From positions 62,001 to 126,000 of the forward strand of contig NZ_LMDS01000001.1 in assembly GCF_001425865.1 (NCBI RefSeq): a stretch of DNA of 64,000 nt, read 5' to 3'. Numbering within the stretch: the stretch's first letter is position 1; each line of letters begins with the position of its first letter. Below, in pieces: positions 17,183 to 25,904 of the stretch. This DNA is from Rhizobacter sp. Root404. GTDB lineage: Bacteria > Pseudomonadota > Gammaproteobacteria > Burkholderiales > Burkholderiaceae_C. The notes beneath the pieces were generated by a model that was not told where the DNA came from, did no database searches, and worked only from the letters and a program-made list of their open reading frames with translations. Both the position numbers and the translations under genes were made by a program.

Positions 17183-17989
17183 GTGAGCGAGCAAATCCTT
17201 GCGTTCGACTACACCGAAGCGGGTTCTGGCCCCGCCATCCTATTTCTGCCCGGGAGCTTCGGAACGGGCGCAGGCTGGAAGGCCGTTCTGGGACATCTCG
17301 GTGACGGCTACCGCACGGTCACTACCAGCCTGCTGGGCTATGGATCGACGCCGGACACCCGGCCGGACGGCAATGCAACCATGGCGCAGCAGGTCGATCT
17401 CATCGATCGGATCATCGACCGGATTGGCACGTCGCCCCATGTCGTAGGGCACTCATACGGTGGACTCTCCGCCCTCGTGCATGCCCTGACGGGTCAGCGC
17501 AGGCCCCGGAGCTTGCTGCTCGTCGAGGCAAACCCGCTGGGCCTCCTGCGTTCGGCAGGCGACCTGGCGCACTACGCGATGTTCGAGGCGATGACGCGTC
17601 CGTACTTTGCCGACTACGCGCGGGGCGATGCCGAAGCCCCTCGCCACGTCATCGACTTCTATGGCGGACTAGGCACCTTCGACTCAATGCCGCCGAAAGT
17701 TCGCAGCTACGTGGTCGCGACCGCGGCAGTGAACGTGCGCGACTGGTCCTCCGGAACGCCCTTCGAACCCAGCCGGGAGACGCTGCAGTCGATCGCCATC
17801 CCAACGACGGTGGTCCGCGGAGCAGACGGCCATCCGGCCATGCGCAGGATCGCCGAGCTTCTCCACGATGCGATCCCTGCGGCGCGCCTCGTCACGATCG
17901 ATGGCGGGAGTCACTTTCTTCCCAGCAGTCATGCGGCCGAAATCGCCGCAGTGATTCGGCAACACGTCGATGGTGTGCCGACGACGTAG
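17183..17989 (+). CDS. Alpha/beta hydrolase
   Basis: A 268-residue alpha/beta-fold hydrolase. A strong AGGAGG (17172-17177) five bases before GTG 17183 decides the start. The nucleophile elbow is GHSYGG (Ser about 95), the oxyanion region AILFLPGSFG, and the C-terminal His lies in GGSHFLPSSHA. The acid is probably the Asp of VVRGADGHP. Family members hydrolyse esters, lactones or peroxy acids; nothing nearby fixes the substrate. It sits right of the decayed region and left of a Bug receptor gene. Confidence 0.88.
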   Translation: MSEQILAFDYTEAGSGPAILFLPGSFGTGAGWKAVLGHLGDGYRTVTTSLLGYGSTPDTRPDGNATMAQQVDLIDRIIDRIGTSPHVVGHSYGGLSALVHALTGQRRPRSLLLVEANPLGLLRSAGDLAHYAMFEAMTRPYFADYARGDAEAPRHVIDFYGGLGTFDSMPPKVRSYVVATAAVNVRDWSSGTPFEPSRETLQSIAIPTTVVRGADGHPAMRRIAELLHDAIPAARLVTIDGGSHFLPSSHAAEIAAVIRQHVDGVPTT

Positions 17990-18372
17990 AACGGAAGGTG
18001 CGCCTACTTGGCCCCGGCAGCATTGTCCCGATCCCAACCCTTCGGTCGTTCGGGCCGCGTGGGTCGAGCGTCGCTTCAGGGTCGGAGCCAATTCGCCGAT
18101 GAGGCCGCTGGTTAGCGGTCATCCAGCATCGAGAGTGACCCAAAGCGGTCAGCCGAAATGCGGAAAGGCGGAAGCGCAGAGGCGACGTGAAGGCGCAACG
18201 GTCCTGCTGTCCTGAGCGGCGCATGCCCCCGCAGTCGCGCCAGATCGCATGCAAGGCACCACCAATCGCGCACCCTCTACCAAAAGTTCAGGTCAGCCCC
18301 CACGGTGGAAGCCTTGCTGACGTGCGCCACGCTCAGCCAAACTGCGCTCCATTCGCAGAAGGGAGCCTCGAC
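17990..18372. other. Intergenic, no gene seen
   Basis: About 380 bases between the hydrolase and the Bug receptor. A frame open from 18187 runs into the receptor gene but lacks native codon use before 18373 and would bury the signal peptide, so it is not translated from there. Confidence 0.45.
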
Positions 18373-19335
18373 ATGACACGACTGACGTTGGGCCTCGTTG
18401 CCGGCGCACTGGCCCTGGTGGCAGCGTCGGCAGGTGCACAGACGCCCTATCCAACCAAGCCGATCCGACTGATCGTTCCCACTCCGGCTGGCGGCCCGAG
18501 CGACGCTGCAGCGCGCGCTCTGGCCAAGGGCATGGCCGCAGGTCTCGGCCAGGAGGTGCTGGTCGACAACCGCCCGGGCGGCAACACCGGCATCGGGGCG
18601 GGCGCTGCATTGAACGCTGTTCCCGACGGCTACACGCTGTTGTTCGCGCTGGCATCCAACGCCGGGTTGCCGCAGCTGAGCAAGGCATCGCCTTACCGAT
18701 CGATCTCGGAGTTCACGCCGATCGCGACGATCGGGGGCAACACCCAATGCTTGGTGGTTCCCTCCAGCGTGCCCGCTAGGACGCTGGCCGAGTTCGCCGC
18801 GTACGCAAAGGCCAGCCCCAAGCCGCTGATGCGCGGCTCTAACAACGTCTCGGAGGACATGGTGGCAGGCCAGGTCACCGGTTCACTGGGCTTCACGCTC
18901 GAGAGAGTGCCGTACAAGGGCGCGCCCCAGTTGTTGCCGGACTTGCTGGAGGGCCGCATCCAGGCTGCAGTGCTACCGGTGGGCGCCAGCATCCCGCATG
19001 TGCGTTCCGGGCGACTGACGATGCTCGGCTGCAGCATGGCAGAACGCATCCCGGCGCTGCCGGCGGTGCCTACCCTCGCCGAGTCCGGCGTATCTGTCGC
19101 CCCCTTGATCACGGCGCACTTCGTGCTCGGCCCGCCGCGGATGCCGGTCGAGATCATCGAGCGCTTGGCGTCTTCGGTGCGACAGGCCGCGCAAGCTCCG
19201 GAGTTCAAACAGGAGATGGACCGCCTCCTGATCACTGGCAATGCGCGCTCGTCAGCACAGACTCGCGAACTGATGCTGCAGGCGGAGGCCCAATATGTGC
19301 AGTTCGTGCGCGAGACCGGCGCCAGCATCGACTGA
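18373..19335 (+). CDS. Bug/TctC-family periplasmic solute receptor
   Basis: A 320-residue receptor of the tripartite-tricarboxylate type. The start at 18373 follows GAAGGGAG and gives a Sec signal peptide ending SAGAQT. Hallmarks are YPTKPIRLIVPTPAGGPSD, VDNRPGGNTGIGAGAALNA and LPAVPTLAESGV. The usual aspartate-binding loops are in place. No membrane subunits are adjacent. It converges on a LysR gene with only 10 bases between stops, so the pair may be functionally linked, as is common for Bug receptors. Confidence 0.92.
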   Translation: MTRLTLGLVAGALALVAASAGAQTPYPTKPIRLIVPTPAGGPSDAAARALAKGMAAGLGQEVLVDNRPGGNTGIGAGAALNAVPDGYTLLFALASNAGLPQLSKASPYRSISEFTPIATIGGNTQCLVVPSSVPARTLAEFAAYAKASPKPLMRGSNNVSEDMVAGQVTGSLGFTLERVPYKGAPQLLPDLLEGRIQAAVLPVGASIPHVRSGRLTMLGCSMAERIPALPAVPTLAESGVSVAPLITAHFVLGPPRMPVEIIERLASSVRQAAQAPEFKQEMDRLLITGNARSSAQTRELMLQAEAQYVQFVRETGASID

Positions 19336-19345
19336 TCGAGGCGGA

Positions 19346-20353
19346 TCAGCGGTGGGCGAGCCAACTCGAGGCGCGCCGGCTGTTGCCGTGGTGCCATGCC
19401 GGCCGGCCTTCAACGCTGGACTGCCCCTTCGCACTCGTCACCTTGGCCAATTCGGCACAGTGGGCCGCGGCAAAATCGGCAAAGACGCGCAACCGCAAGG
19501 TTCGGCGCATTTCGGGCCGAAAGTACATCGCCAGAGGCGGAGGGTCCATCAGCTCCCAGTCGAGCAGCACCTGTGCCAGGCGGCCGCTGTCCAAGTCGGC
19601 TCGCGCGGTGGCGTACGCGATGCGCATCACGCCGCCGTCCGCGAGGGTCAGTTGGAGCAGGTTGTCGCGATGGTTCGAGTTCAACCACCCGCGCACCACC
19701 ACTTCCTCGATGGTCTCGCCATGCGCCCCAGCCTGCCTGTAGCGCCAGAGATCGAGCAGCTTTCCGTAGGGATTCCTGTAGCTCAGACAGTTGTGTTCGG
19801 CCAAGTCGCGTGGGTGAAGCGGGATGCCGTGGCGTTTCCAGTATTCGGGCGTGGCGGCAGTGACCTGAGCCATGACCGGCAGCTCCCGGCGCACCCAGTT
19901 GCCCGCCTCGAACCATCCATGCAAAAGCAGGAGGTCGCAGTTCTTGGCGGCCGTCTCCTCCAGATGCAAGACCGCCCGCAGGTCGAGCGTCAGATCCGGA
20001 TAGTTGGCATGGAATGCGGAGAGCGCCGGCACGATGCAGTGCTGCAACAGGAACGGAGTGCCACCCACCACCAGCGTGCCCTGCGGGCGCTGGCGAGTCT
20101 GTCGCAGCCCCTCGTCAGCGGCTTGAAGTTGCGCCAAGAGCGTCGAGCAAGTTTCCGCATACTGCGTCCCGTCAGGGGTGAGCTGGAGCCCGCGACTTCC
20201 GCGCTTGAACAGCGTGGCGCCGAGTTGAGCCTCCAGTGCATTCACCAGCTTGGCAACGGCCTGCAGCGTCACACCCTGCTGGCGCGCGGCGGCCGAGAGA
20301 CTGCCAGTCTGTGCGGCCGCGAGAAAGTACTGAATGGCTTTGAGCTTGTCCAC
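19346..20353 (-). CDS. LysR-family transcriptional regulator
   Basis: A 335-residue LysR regulator. The chosen start (GTG, complement of 20351-20353) gives MDKLKAIQYFLAAAQTGSLS, the normal family N terminus. A GTG eight codons upstream (20377) is also possible, and the open frame extends far beyond without coding character. The helix-turn-helix covers about residues 4-60, with SAAARQQGVTLQAVAKLV as its core and RGLQLTPDG as the wing. The C terminus extends about 25 residues past the usual effector domain. It is divergent from the hypothetical gene at 20404. Confidence 0.85.
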   Translation of the reverse strand: MDKLKAIQYFLAAAQTGSLSAAARQQGVTLQAVAKLVNALEAQLGATLFKRGSRGLQLTPDGTQYAETCSTLLAQLQAADEGLRQTRQRPQGTLVVGGTPFLLQHCIVPALSAFHANYPDLTLDLRAVLHLEETAAKNCDLLLLHGWFEAGNWVRRELPVMAQVTAATPEYWKRHGIPLHPRDLAEHNCLSYRNPYGKLLDLWRYRQAGAHGETIEEVVVRGWLNSNHRDNLLQLTLADGGVMRIAYATARADLDSGRLAQVLLDWELMDPPPLAMYFRPEMRRTLRLRVFADFAAAHCAELAKVTSAKGQSSVEGRPAWHHGNSRRASSWLAHR

Positions 20354-20403
20354 AAGGAAGGAGTGTGGCGTGATCACACGGACGTTGGCAACCGTGGCCG
20401 ACC

Positions 20404-20907
20404 ATGAGCCGCTGGCCCGATCTGAGCCACCTCGAGGGCCGCTACGCGCCCCAGCATGGCGCAACCATCGACGCGCCGCAGATGTTTGATGCCGACGAGC
20501 CACTGGCCATGGCCTTGCGGGCTGGCCGTTCAGTGGCGGTCCGCGCCGACGTGCACTCGACGCTGCCGGTCGAACTCGCCATCGTCCTGACGCCGCAGCG
20601 CGAACTCCATGCTTTCGTCCTGATCGGGCGTCAGGGACGGGAGAGTCTTGCAGTCCGACGGGGTGCATCGTCCGGCGTCGCCGTCGCCGCGGCCCGAGTC
20701 CTGCAAATTGGGGCGGCTTTGCGGTGTCTATCCGCGCCAGATGCAGGGCCGCTTGGGGTCGGAAGCGGTCGGGTGGGGAAGGGCAGCTGTCGGCCAATAG
20801 CGGACACTCGCATGGGTCCGCTTTCGCGTGGGCTGGCCGACGTCACGAACTCTGATCGAGCACAGCGCGAACCATTCCAGCCAATCTTTCCGCCTGTTTC
20901 TCTATGA
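20404..20907 (+). CDS. Hypothetical protein, possibly truncated
   Basis: A frame that starts divergently from the LysR gene. Roughly the first 80 codons have native codon use (PDLSHLEGRYAPQHGATID, then LAMALRAGRSVAVRADVHS). After about position 20,640 the composition becomes irregular and runs into the end of the convergent broken kinase gene. I read it as the 5' part of a gene whose 3' part was lost. No domain is recognised. Confidence 0.4.
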   Translation: MSRWPDLSHLEGRYAPQHGATIDAPQMFDADEPLAMALRAGRSVAVRADVHSTLPVELAIVLTPQRELHAFVLIGRQGRESLAVRRGASSGVAVAAARVLQIGAALRCLSAPDAGPLGVGSGRVGKGSCRPIADTRMGPLSRGLADVTNSDRAQREPFQPIFPPVSL

Positions 20908-21362
20908 CCACCCGAACACGCGGCAGCAAGGTGGACTCTGCGCCCGGAAAGCCCAGCGTTGCAGCCGCCACTCGGATTGGCGCATAGGGGTTGCTCAGTT
21001 CGTCAGCGACCAATGCAAGTAGCTCTGCCTGTCGGCGTCGCGCTTCCTCCGCTGCGGCAAGAAGGTCTTGCGCGCCGAGCGCGGCGAGCACCAGGCTCTC
21101 GTTGGCATCGCGCAGATCGCTTTGTCGTTGCTCCTGTTCGAACTGCGCACCTTCGTGCAGCGACCTCGGCCGTTGACGGGACACTTGTGAGTGCGTCGCC
21201 CGCATCAGAGGGTCGCCATTGTCCTCCGCACCGAGGCCCTGTCGCCTCTTGGCGGTGTACATCGCCGCATCCGCGCATCGCTGAGATTTGCCCGTTCAGC
21301 TTCGCCAGCTTCGCTTCTGCCGCGTTCAACGCGCCCGCCGATGAGTCGGGAACATCGCTCAT
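20843..21362 (-). pseudogene. Broken GGDEF/histidine-kinase-like partner of KaiC
   Basis: The N-terminal piece SDVPDSSAGALNAAEAKLAK starts 24 bases after the KaiC-like stop. Near 21,270 the coding signal jumps to another frame at CADAAMYTAKRRQG, the characteristic end of a GGDEF domain, so nearly the whole diguanylate cyclase domain has been deleted with a frame shift. The remainder reads DLRDANESLVLAALGAQDLL, then LALVADELSNPYAPIRVAA, a HisKA-like box in which the expected phospho-accepting His is Asp. The chain ends soon after, with no ATPase domain. Confidence 0.7.
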
Positions 21363-21386
21363 GCAGCAACCACCTGCTGGCGTAGT

Positions 21387-22880
21387 TCACACATTGGGAT
21401 CGTTCGCGCCCACCGGCGTCATCTGCGCGACAGGCTTTCGCGTGGGCCGACCCCCGAGCAGACCTTCCTGGTCGGCGAGCGACCGACCGATCTGTATCCC
21501 GTCGTCGCCGATGCTGAACTCCCGCAGCTGGTCGGAATGGGCGCTCGCCCGAACCTTCACGACTGCCATCACGCGTCGCAAGCGGCTGTCGACCTCGATG
21601 TAGCGTTGAACGATGATGGCGTCCGTCATGAACGCGGTACCGTAGGGACTGAAGCGTAGATCGGTGTAGCGGTCTTCGAGTTCAGAGGTCATCAGCACGG
21701 TCGCCCCAACCCCCGCGAGCGCAGTAACGAGATTCGACAGCGACTCGCGGAAATCCTCGCGGAATGTCGGTGCCAGGGCCAGTTCGAATCCCGACAGCGA
21801 ATCGATCACCACGCGCGTCGCGCCCAGTCGCCGGATCTCCCGCATCAGCATGTAGACGATTTCGTCGATCGACAGATCGGCGGACCGGCTCTCGACCAGG
21901 CCCACTTTGCCGCTGGCAACCAGGTCTGCGACGACGCGGCTGCGCGAGCGATTCGGATGTTGCTCGAAGGCAGCGATCACACTGGTCTCGCCGATTCGCG
22001 CACCTTCCGCCAGAAAGGCCGCTGCCAGCATGCTCTTGCCTGATCCGGAAGGCCCGGCTACCAGGAGCGAATAGCCGCGCGGCAAGCCGCCTCCGAGCAT
22101 CTCGTCGAGTTGTGCCACGCCCATCAGCGCCCTCGGCGACGAGGCTGCGGCCCGCACGCTCGCCTCGCTCGGATTCGCCACGCTCGCCGGGGAGAACACT
22201 TCGATGCCCCCGGTGCCGATGCGAAACGTGTGCAAGCCGGGTAGCGTCGGCTGCCCCCGCATCTTCATGATCTCCATCTTCCGAACCATCGAATTGCGCT
22301 GCACGCTCTGGCGCAGCCAAATCAATCCGTCGGAGACGGTGAACACCGGGTTCGCATCGGTTTCGGTGAAATACTCACCAATCAGAAAGGTCGTGGCTTC
22401 CCAACTGGTCATCAGCATGCCCAGTTGCTGCACGAACTGCTGCAGGCTGTTGTGCGGATTGCCGTGGTTCTCGCTGGCAAGAACGACCGATCTGAACGAG
22501 TCGACAAAGACCAGCGCGGGCCCGTGCGTGGTCACTTCATCCACGATTCGTTTGAGAACACGGTCCAGATCACCCGCCATCGCGTCGTCCGACAAATTGA
22601 CGAAGCGAATGGTCTTGTTGATTGCCTCGGTGTCGAAGAAATCGAACTGCTGCTGGTAACGCAGCATCTTCAGCGGCGGCTCACCGAGCACCGTGAAGTA
22701 GATGGCCGGTCGCTCCGGCGTCGCGAGCGCGAACATGATCTGGTGAGCCAGCGTCGTCTTGCCACAGCCGGGCTGCCCGGCGATCAGGTTGAAGGAAAAT
22801 TCAGGAAGCCCCCCACCCAGAATGTCGTCCAGACCGGGCACACCGGTCGCCAAGCGATTGATGATCACTTTGCTCTTCAT
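21387..22880 (-). CDS. KaiC-like double RecA-fold ATPase
   Basis: A 497-residue protein with two KaiC domains. Walker A motifs are GQPGCGKT (about residues 35-42) and GPSGSGKS (second domain). Both halves begin with the LGGGLP pattern typical of KaiC/RAD55 ATPases. The region matching the autophosphorylation pair Ser431-Thr432 of cyanobacterial KaiC reads TAFMTD, which puts Ala-Phe at those sites by eye alignment. Catalytic Glu pairs are reduced to GE and EQ. It is probably a non-circadian signalling ATPase. It overlaps the upstream gene by four bases and precedes the broken GGDEF partner. No kaiB or kaiA is seen. Confidence 0.9.
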   Translation of the reverse strand: MKSKVIINRLATGVPGLDDILGGGLPEFSFNLIAGQPGCGKTTLAHQIMFALATPERPAIYFTVLGEPPLKMLRYQQQFDFFDTEAINKTIRFVNLSDDAMAGDLDRVLKRIVDEVTTHGPALVFVDSFRSVVLASENHGNPHNSLQQFVQQLGMLMTSWEATTFLIGEYFTETDANPVFTVSDGLIWLRQSVQRNSMVRKMEIMKMRGQPTLPGLHTFRIGTGGIEVFSPASVANPSEASVRAAASSPRALMGVAQLDEMLGGGLPRGYSLLVAGPSGSGKSMLAAAFLAEGARIGETSVIAAFEQHPNRSRSRVVADLVASGKVGLVESRSADLSIDEIVYMLMREIRRLGATRVVIDSLSGFELALAPTFREDFRESLSNLVTALAGVGATVLMTSELEDRYTDLRFSPYGTAFMTDAIIVQRYIEVDSRLRRVMAVVKVRASAHSDQLREFSIGDDGIQIGRSLADQEGLLGGRPTRKPVAQMTPVGANDPNV

Positions 22881-23260
22881 GACTTCGTGTCCCGGGCGGA
22901 CGAACCGCTCAAAAGGGTGGCCCAGACGGGCCGGAGCAGTCGCTCGGTGAGCGTCTCGCCAATAAGGGTTGTCAACAGAGCTTGAAAGCTCTCCAGCAAC
23001 TGGGTGCCCGCCAACGCCGCTTCGGCTGAGGTTCTCTTCGAAAGGGTCGAGGCGAGCGCCGCAGCGTCTATGTCCGATCCGTTGTCTTCAAGTGTCGGAA
23101 GCCACGGATTACCGGGCCGGCAAAGGTGCAGGCTGCGTCGGTAGAGCGCGGACGTTCTGCGTCGGCCCAGGATGGGCGCCAGTTCGCTATCGAAGCCTCG
23201 AAACGCCGTCGCGACCAGCGCGGCAACGTCTTCAGACGACGCGCCATCGGAAACCGCCAT
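22877..23260 (-). CDS. Hypothetical protein translationally coupled to KaiC-like gene
   Basis: A 127-residue, mostly helical, soluble protein without signal peptide or known motif. Its stop overlaps the KaiC-like start (ATGA), so the two are co-translated, and its product is a good candidate for a KaiC partner. Segments such as LVATAFRGFDSELAPILGRR and LLESFQALLTTLIGETL suggest amphipathic helices. I do not recognise the family. Confidence 0.7.
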   Translation of the reverse strand: MAVSDGASSEDVAALVATAFRGFDSELAPILGRRRTSALYRRSLHLCRPGNPWLPTLEDNGSDIDAAALASTLSKRTSAEAALAGTQLLESFQALLTTLIGETLTERLLRPVWATLLSGSSARDTKS

Positions 23261-23478
23261 CTCCAGAAGGGTCGCTATCCCGTCGCGCTCTTGCGACTTC
23301 CTCGCTTGCCTGGTGCCAGACGACGCAAGGAGATGACGAATTCAAGCATCCCGGCAGACGCGATCGAAGCGGTGCGCGAGTCGAGCAGAAGCTGCCGACG
23401 GTGGCCAGCGCTATTCTTCAGCCCCAGGCACACCAAAGAGTTCCCGATGGGCGAGTTCGCGAGTGAGGGCTGGTCGGC

Positions 23479-24729
23479 GTGACTTACCTGATCGACACGC
23501 AGGCCATCCGCCGCGTGCGCGGCGCGGGCTGGCGCACCGTTCCGGCGCCGGTCTATGCGCTGGGCGTGACGAGCCTGTTCACCGATGTCGCCTCCGAGAT
23601 GGTGACGGCCGTGCTGCCGCTGTACTTCGTCTTTGCGCTGCAGCTCGCGCCACTGCAGATCGGCCTGCTGGATGCCGTCCACCAGGGCGCCGCGGCGCTG
23701 GCGCGATTGGGCGGCGGGTGGCTGGCCGATCGCTGGCAGCGCTACAAGCAGGTCGCGGCGGTCGGGTACGGCGTGTCGGCGATGTGCAAGCTGGGCTGGC
23801 TCGCCGCGGGCAGCTCCTGGCCCGCGCTGTCGGCGGTGACGGCGGCCGATCGCTTCGGCAAGGGACTGCGCACGCCGCCGCGCGACGCTTTGATCTCGCT
23901 GGCCAGCGATCCGGCGCACCTAGGACTGTCCTTCGGCGTCCATCGCGCAATGGACAGTTTCGGCGCGCTGCTCGGCCCGCTGGTAGCGTTCGCGTTGCTG
24001 GCCGCGCTGCCCGGCGCCTACGACGTCGTCTTCGTCACGAGCTTCTTCGTCGCGCTGGCCGGCCTCGCAGCGCTGTTTCTGTTGGTGCGCAATCCGACGG
24101 GGAGCGTCACGGCGGGTGCGCGGCCGACCGTCTTGCAGGCCGTGGCGCTGCTGCGCCGTCCTCACCTGCGCCGCGCAATGCTGGCTGCCATGGTGCTGGG
24201 CCTGGCCACGGTGGCCGATCCGTTCTTCCACCTGCTGCTCCAGCGCAGTGCGATGCTGCCGGTGTCCTGGGTGCCGCTGTTCTTCCTTGCCACGGCACTC
24301 GCCTACGTCGCGCTGGCGGTGCCGGCCGGTCACCTGGCCGATCGCTTCGGTCGAGGTCTGGTCTTCCTGCTCGGCCACGCGCTGCTGCTGGGAGCCTGCC
24401 TGGCGCTGCTGGCCGCCGCACACCATCGTGCCTGGGGCGTGCTGGCTCTCGGCCTGCTCGGTGCCTACTACGCGTGCACCGACGGCGTGCTGATGTCCGC
24501 GGTCAGTGCCTGGCTGCCCGCGCGCCTGCGCGCCTGCGGCTTCGCTCTCGTCACGACGGCCACCGGCGTGTCGCGCCTGGCTGGCTCGGCGCTCTTTGGC
24601 CTGCTGTGGCAAACGTGGACGCTGCGGACTGCCGTCGCAGTCTTCGCCGCGGCCCTGGCAGTGGCGCTGCTGCTCACCGCACGGACCTGGCTGAGCCTGG
24701 ACACTTCCGCCGCCACAGTCGCACCATGA
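23479..24729 (+). CDS. MFS transporter
   Basis: A 416-residue inner-membrane protein with about 12 helices. The start is taken as GTG 23479; there is no strong ribosome binding site. The early motif SLFTDVASEMVTAVLPLYF and RFGKGLRTPPRDALIS identify a subfamily found in many soil bacteria, related to multidrug and nickel efflux MFS proteins. Its stop overlaps the start of the next gene (ATGA), so the transporter and a periplasm-facing propeller protein are co-produced. The substrate is unknown. Confidence 0.88.
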   Translation: MTYLIDTQAIRRVRGAGWRTVPAPVYALGVTSLFTDVASEMVTAVLPLYFVFALQLAPLQIGLLDAVHQGAAALARLGGGWLADRWQRYKQVAAVGYGVSAMCKLGWLAAGSSWPALSAVTAADRFGKGLRTPPRDALISLASDPAHLGLSFGVHRAMDSFGALLGPLVAFALLAALPGAYDVVFVTSFFVALAGLAALFLLVRNPTGSVTAGARPTVLQAVALLRRPHLRRAMLAAMVLGLATVADPFFHLLLQRSAMLPVSWVPLFFLATALAYVALAVPAGHLADRFGRGLVFLLGHALLLGACLALLAAAHHRAWGVLALGLLGAYYACTDGVLMSAVSAWLPARLRACGFALVTTATGVSRLAGSALFGLLWQTWTLRTAVAVFAAALAVALLLTARTWLSLDTSAATVAP

Positions 24730-25799
24730 CCGCCACGCCACCGCTTGCGCCAGTGGCTCCCGTGCCGTCGCCACGGCGCATCGCCGTGTTCGTGGTCGTC
24801 GCGCTGCTGTGCATCGGCGCGGCCGCCGCCTATGCCTGGTGGGCGGGTCAGCAGCGCGCGAGGTCGGGCGCCGCCCCCGCCCGAATCGAGCGGCCTTTCA
24901 CTGCGCTGCCGGGTACCGGGCCCTACCTGCTGCTGCGCGTCAGCGGCGTGTCGGCGTCGCAGGGACACCTGGCACTCGAACGACTCGGCGCGACCGACGG
25001 TATGCGCGAGGTGTCGGCGGCACTGGACTGCGAGCGCGTGCACGCGTCGCGCGCCTCGGTGGGCCGTGGCATCTGCCTGGAGGCCCGACGCGGCGCCCTG
25101 ACCACCTACCACGCGCACCTGTTCGACAGCCAGTTGCGCACGACCGCCACGCTCGACCTGGCCGGCGCGCCGAGCCGCGCCCGCATGTCGGCCGACGGAC
25201 GCCTGGCAGCGACCACGGTGTTCGTCGCCGGCCACTCGTACTCCGCGGCGGGATTCTCGACGCGCACCTCGATCATCGACGTCGAGGCGGGCCGCATGCG
25301 AGTTCCCGATCTCGAGGTCTTTACCGTCATGAAGGACGGCCAGCCTTTCAAGGCGGCCGACTTCAACATTTGGGGCGTCACGTTCACACCCGATGGCCAG
25401 GGCTTCTACGCCACGCTGCAGACGGGCGGCAAGCAGTGGCTGGTGCGTGGCGAACTGGCCGCGCAGCGCATGACGCTGCTGCGTCCGGGCGTCGAGTGCC
25501 CGTCGCTTTCGCCCGACGGCCAGCGCATCGCATTCAAGCGACGAGTCACGCCGGCAGTGGCGGGCGTGGTGTGGCAGCTCGTTGTTCTCGACCTGGCTCG
25601 TGACCAGGAAACGGTGCTCACGAGCGAGACGCGCAACGTCGACGACCAGGTGGAATGGCTGGACAACGGCGAGATCGCCTACGGCCTGCCCGACGCGGCC
25701 CTGCCGGCCGCGACCAACACCTGGGCCCTCGCAATCGACGGGCGCAGCGCGCCGCGGCTTCTGGCGCCGCTGGCGTATTCGCCTGCGGTGGTGCGTTGA
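24726..25799 (+). CDS. Membrane-anchored TolB/PD40-type beta-propeller protein
   Basis: A 357-residue protein with one N-terminal membrane helix (about residues 20-40, VFVVVALLCIGAAAAYAWW), so the rest faces the periplasm. Repeated blades of the PD40 type can be picked out: ARMSADGRLAAT, VTFTPDGQGFYATL, CPSLSPDGQRIAF. It is coupled to the MFS gene by a four-base overlap. The family is not known to be enzymatic; a sensing or scaffolding role for the transporter is inference. Confidence 0.8.
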   Translation: MTATPPLAPVAPVPSPRRIAVFVVVALLCIGAAAAYAWWAGQQRARSGAAPARIERPFTALPGTGPYLLLRVSGVSASQGHLALERLGATDGMREVSAALDCERVHASRASVGRGICLEARRGALTTYHAHLFDSQLRTTATLDLAGAPSRARMSADGRLAATTVFVAGHSYSAAGFSTRTSIIDVEAGRMRVPDLEVFTVMKDGQPFKAADFNIWGVTFTPDGQGFYATLQTGGKQWLVRGELAAQRMTLLRPGVECPSLSPDGQRIAFKRRVTPAVAGVVWQLVVLDLARDQETVLTSETRNVDDQVEWLDNGEIAYGLPDAALPAATNTWALAIDGRSAPRLLAPLAYSPAVVR

Positions 25800-25816
25800 C
25801 GGTATCCGCATTCACC

Positions 25817-25838
25817 GTGATCGCTTGAAAGCGATCAC
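25817..25838. terminator. Hairpin between convergent genes
   Basis: GTGATCGC (25817-25824) and GCGATCAC (25831-25838) are perfectly complementary around a six-base loop TTGAAA. It lies between the convergent propeller and LuxR genes and could end transcripts from both sides. There is no T-tract, so termination is plausible but not certain. Confidence 0.5.
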
Positions 25839-25904
25839 GAACAGGCACAGCAGTCGATTGCTTGGCTGGGAACCGTGCGCGCGTGCAGTCGGCCCTCGGC
25901 AGCG

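Noticed and set aside
20378..20797. A 5' extension of the LysR gene to 20797
   Set aside because: The added 140 residues are Arg/Pro/Ala-rich with no family similarity and overlap the start of the divergent frame at 20404; LysR homology begins at 20353.
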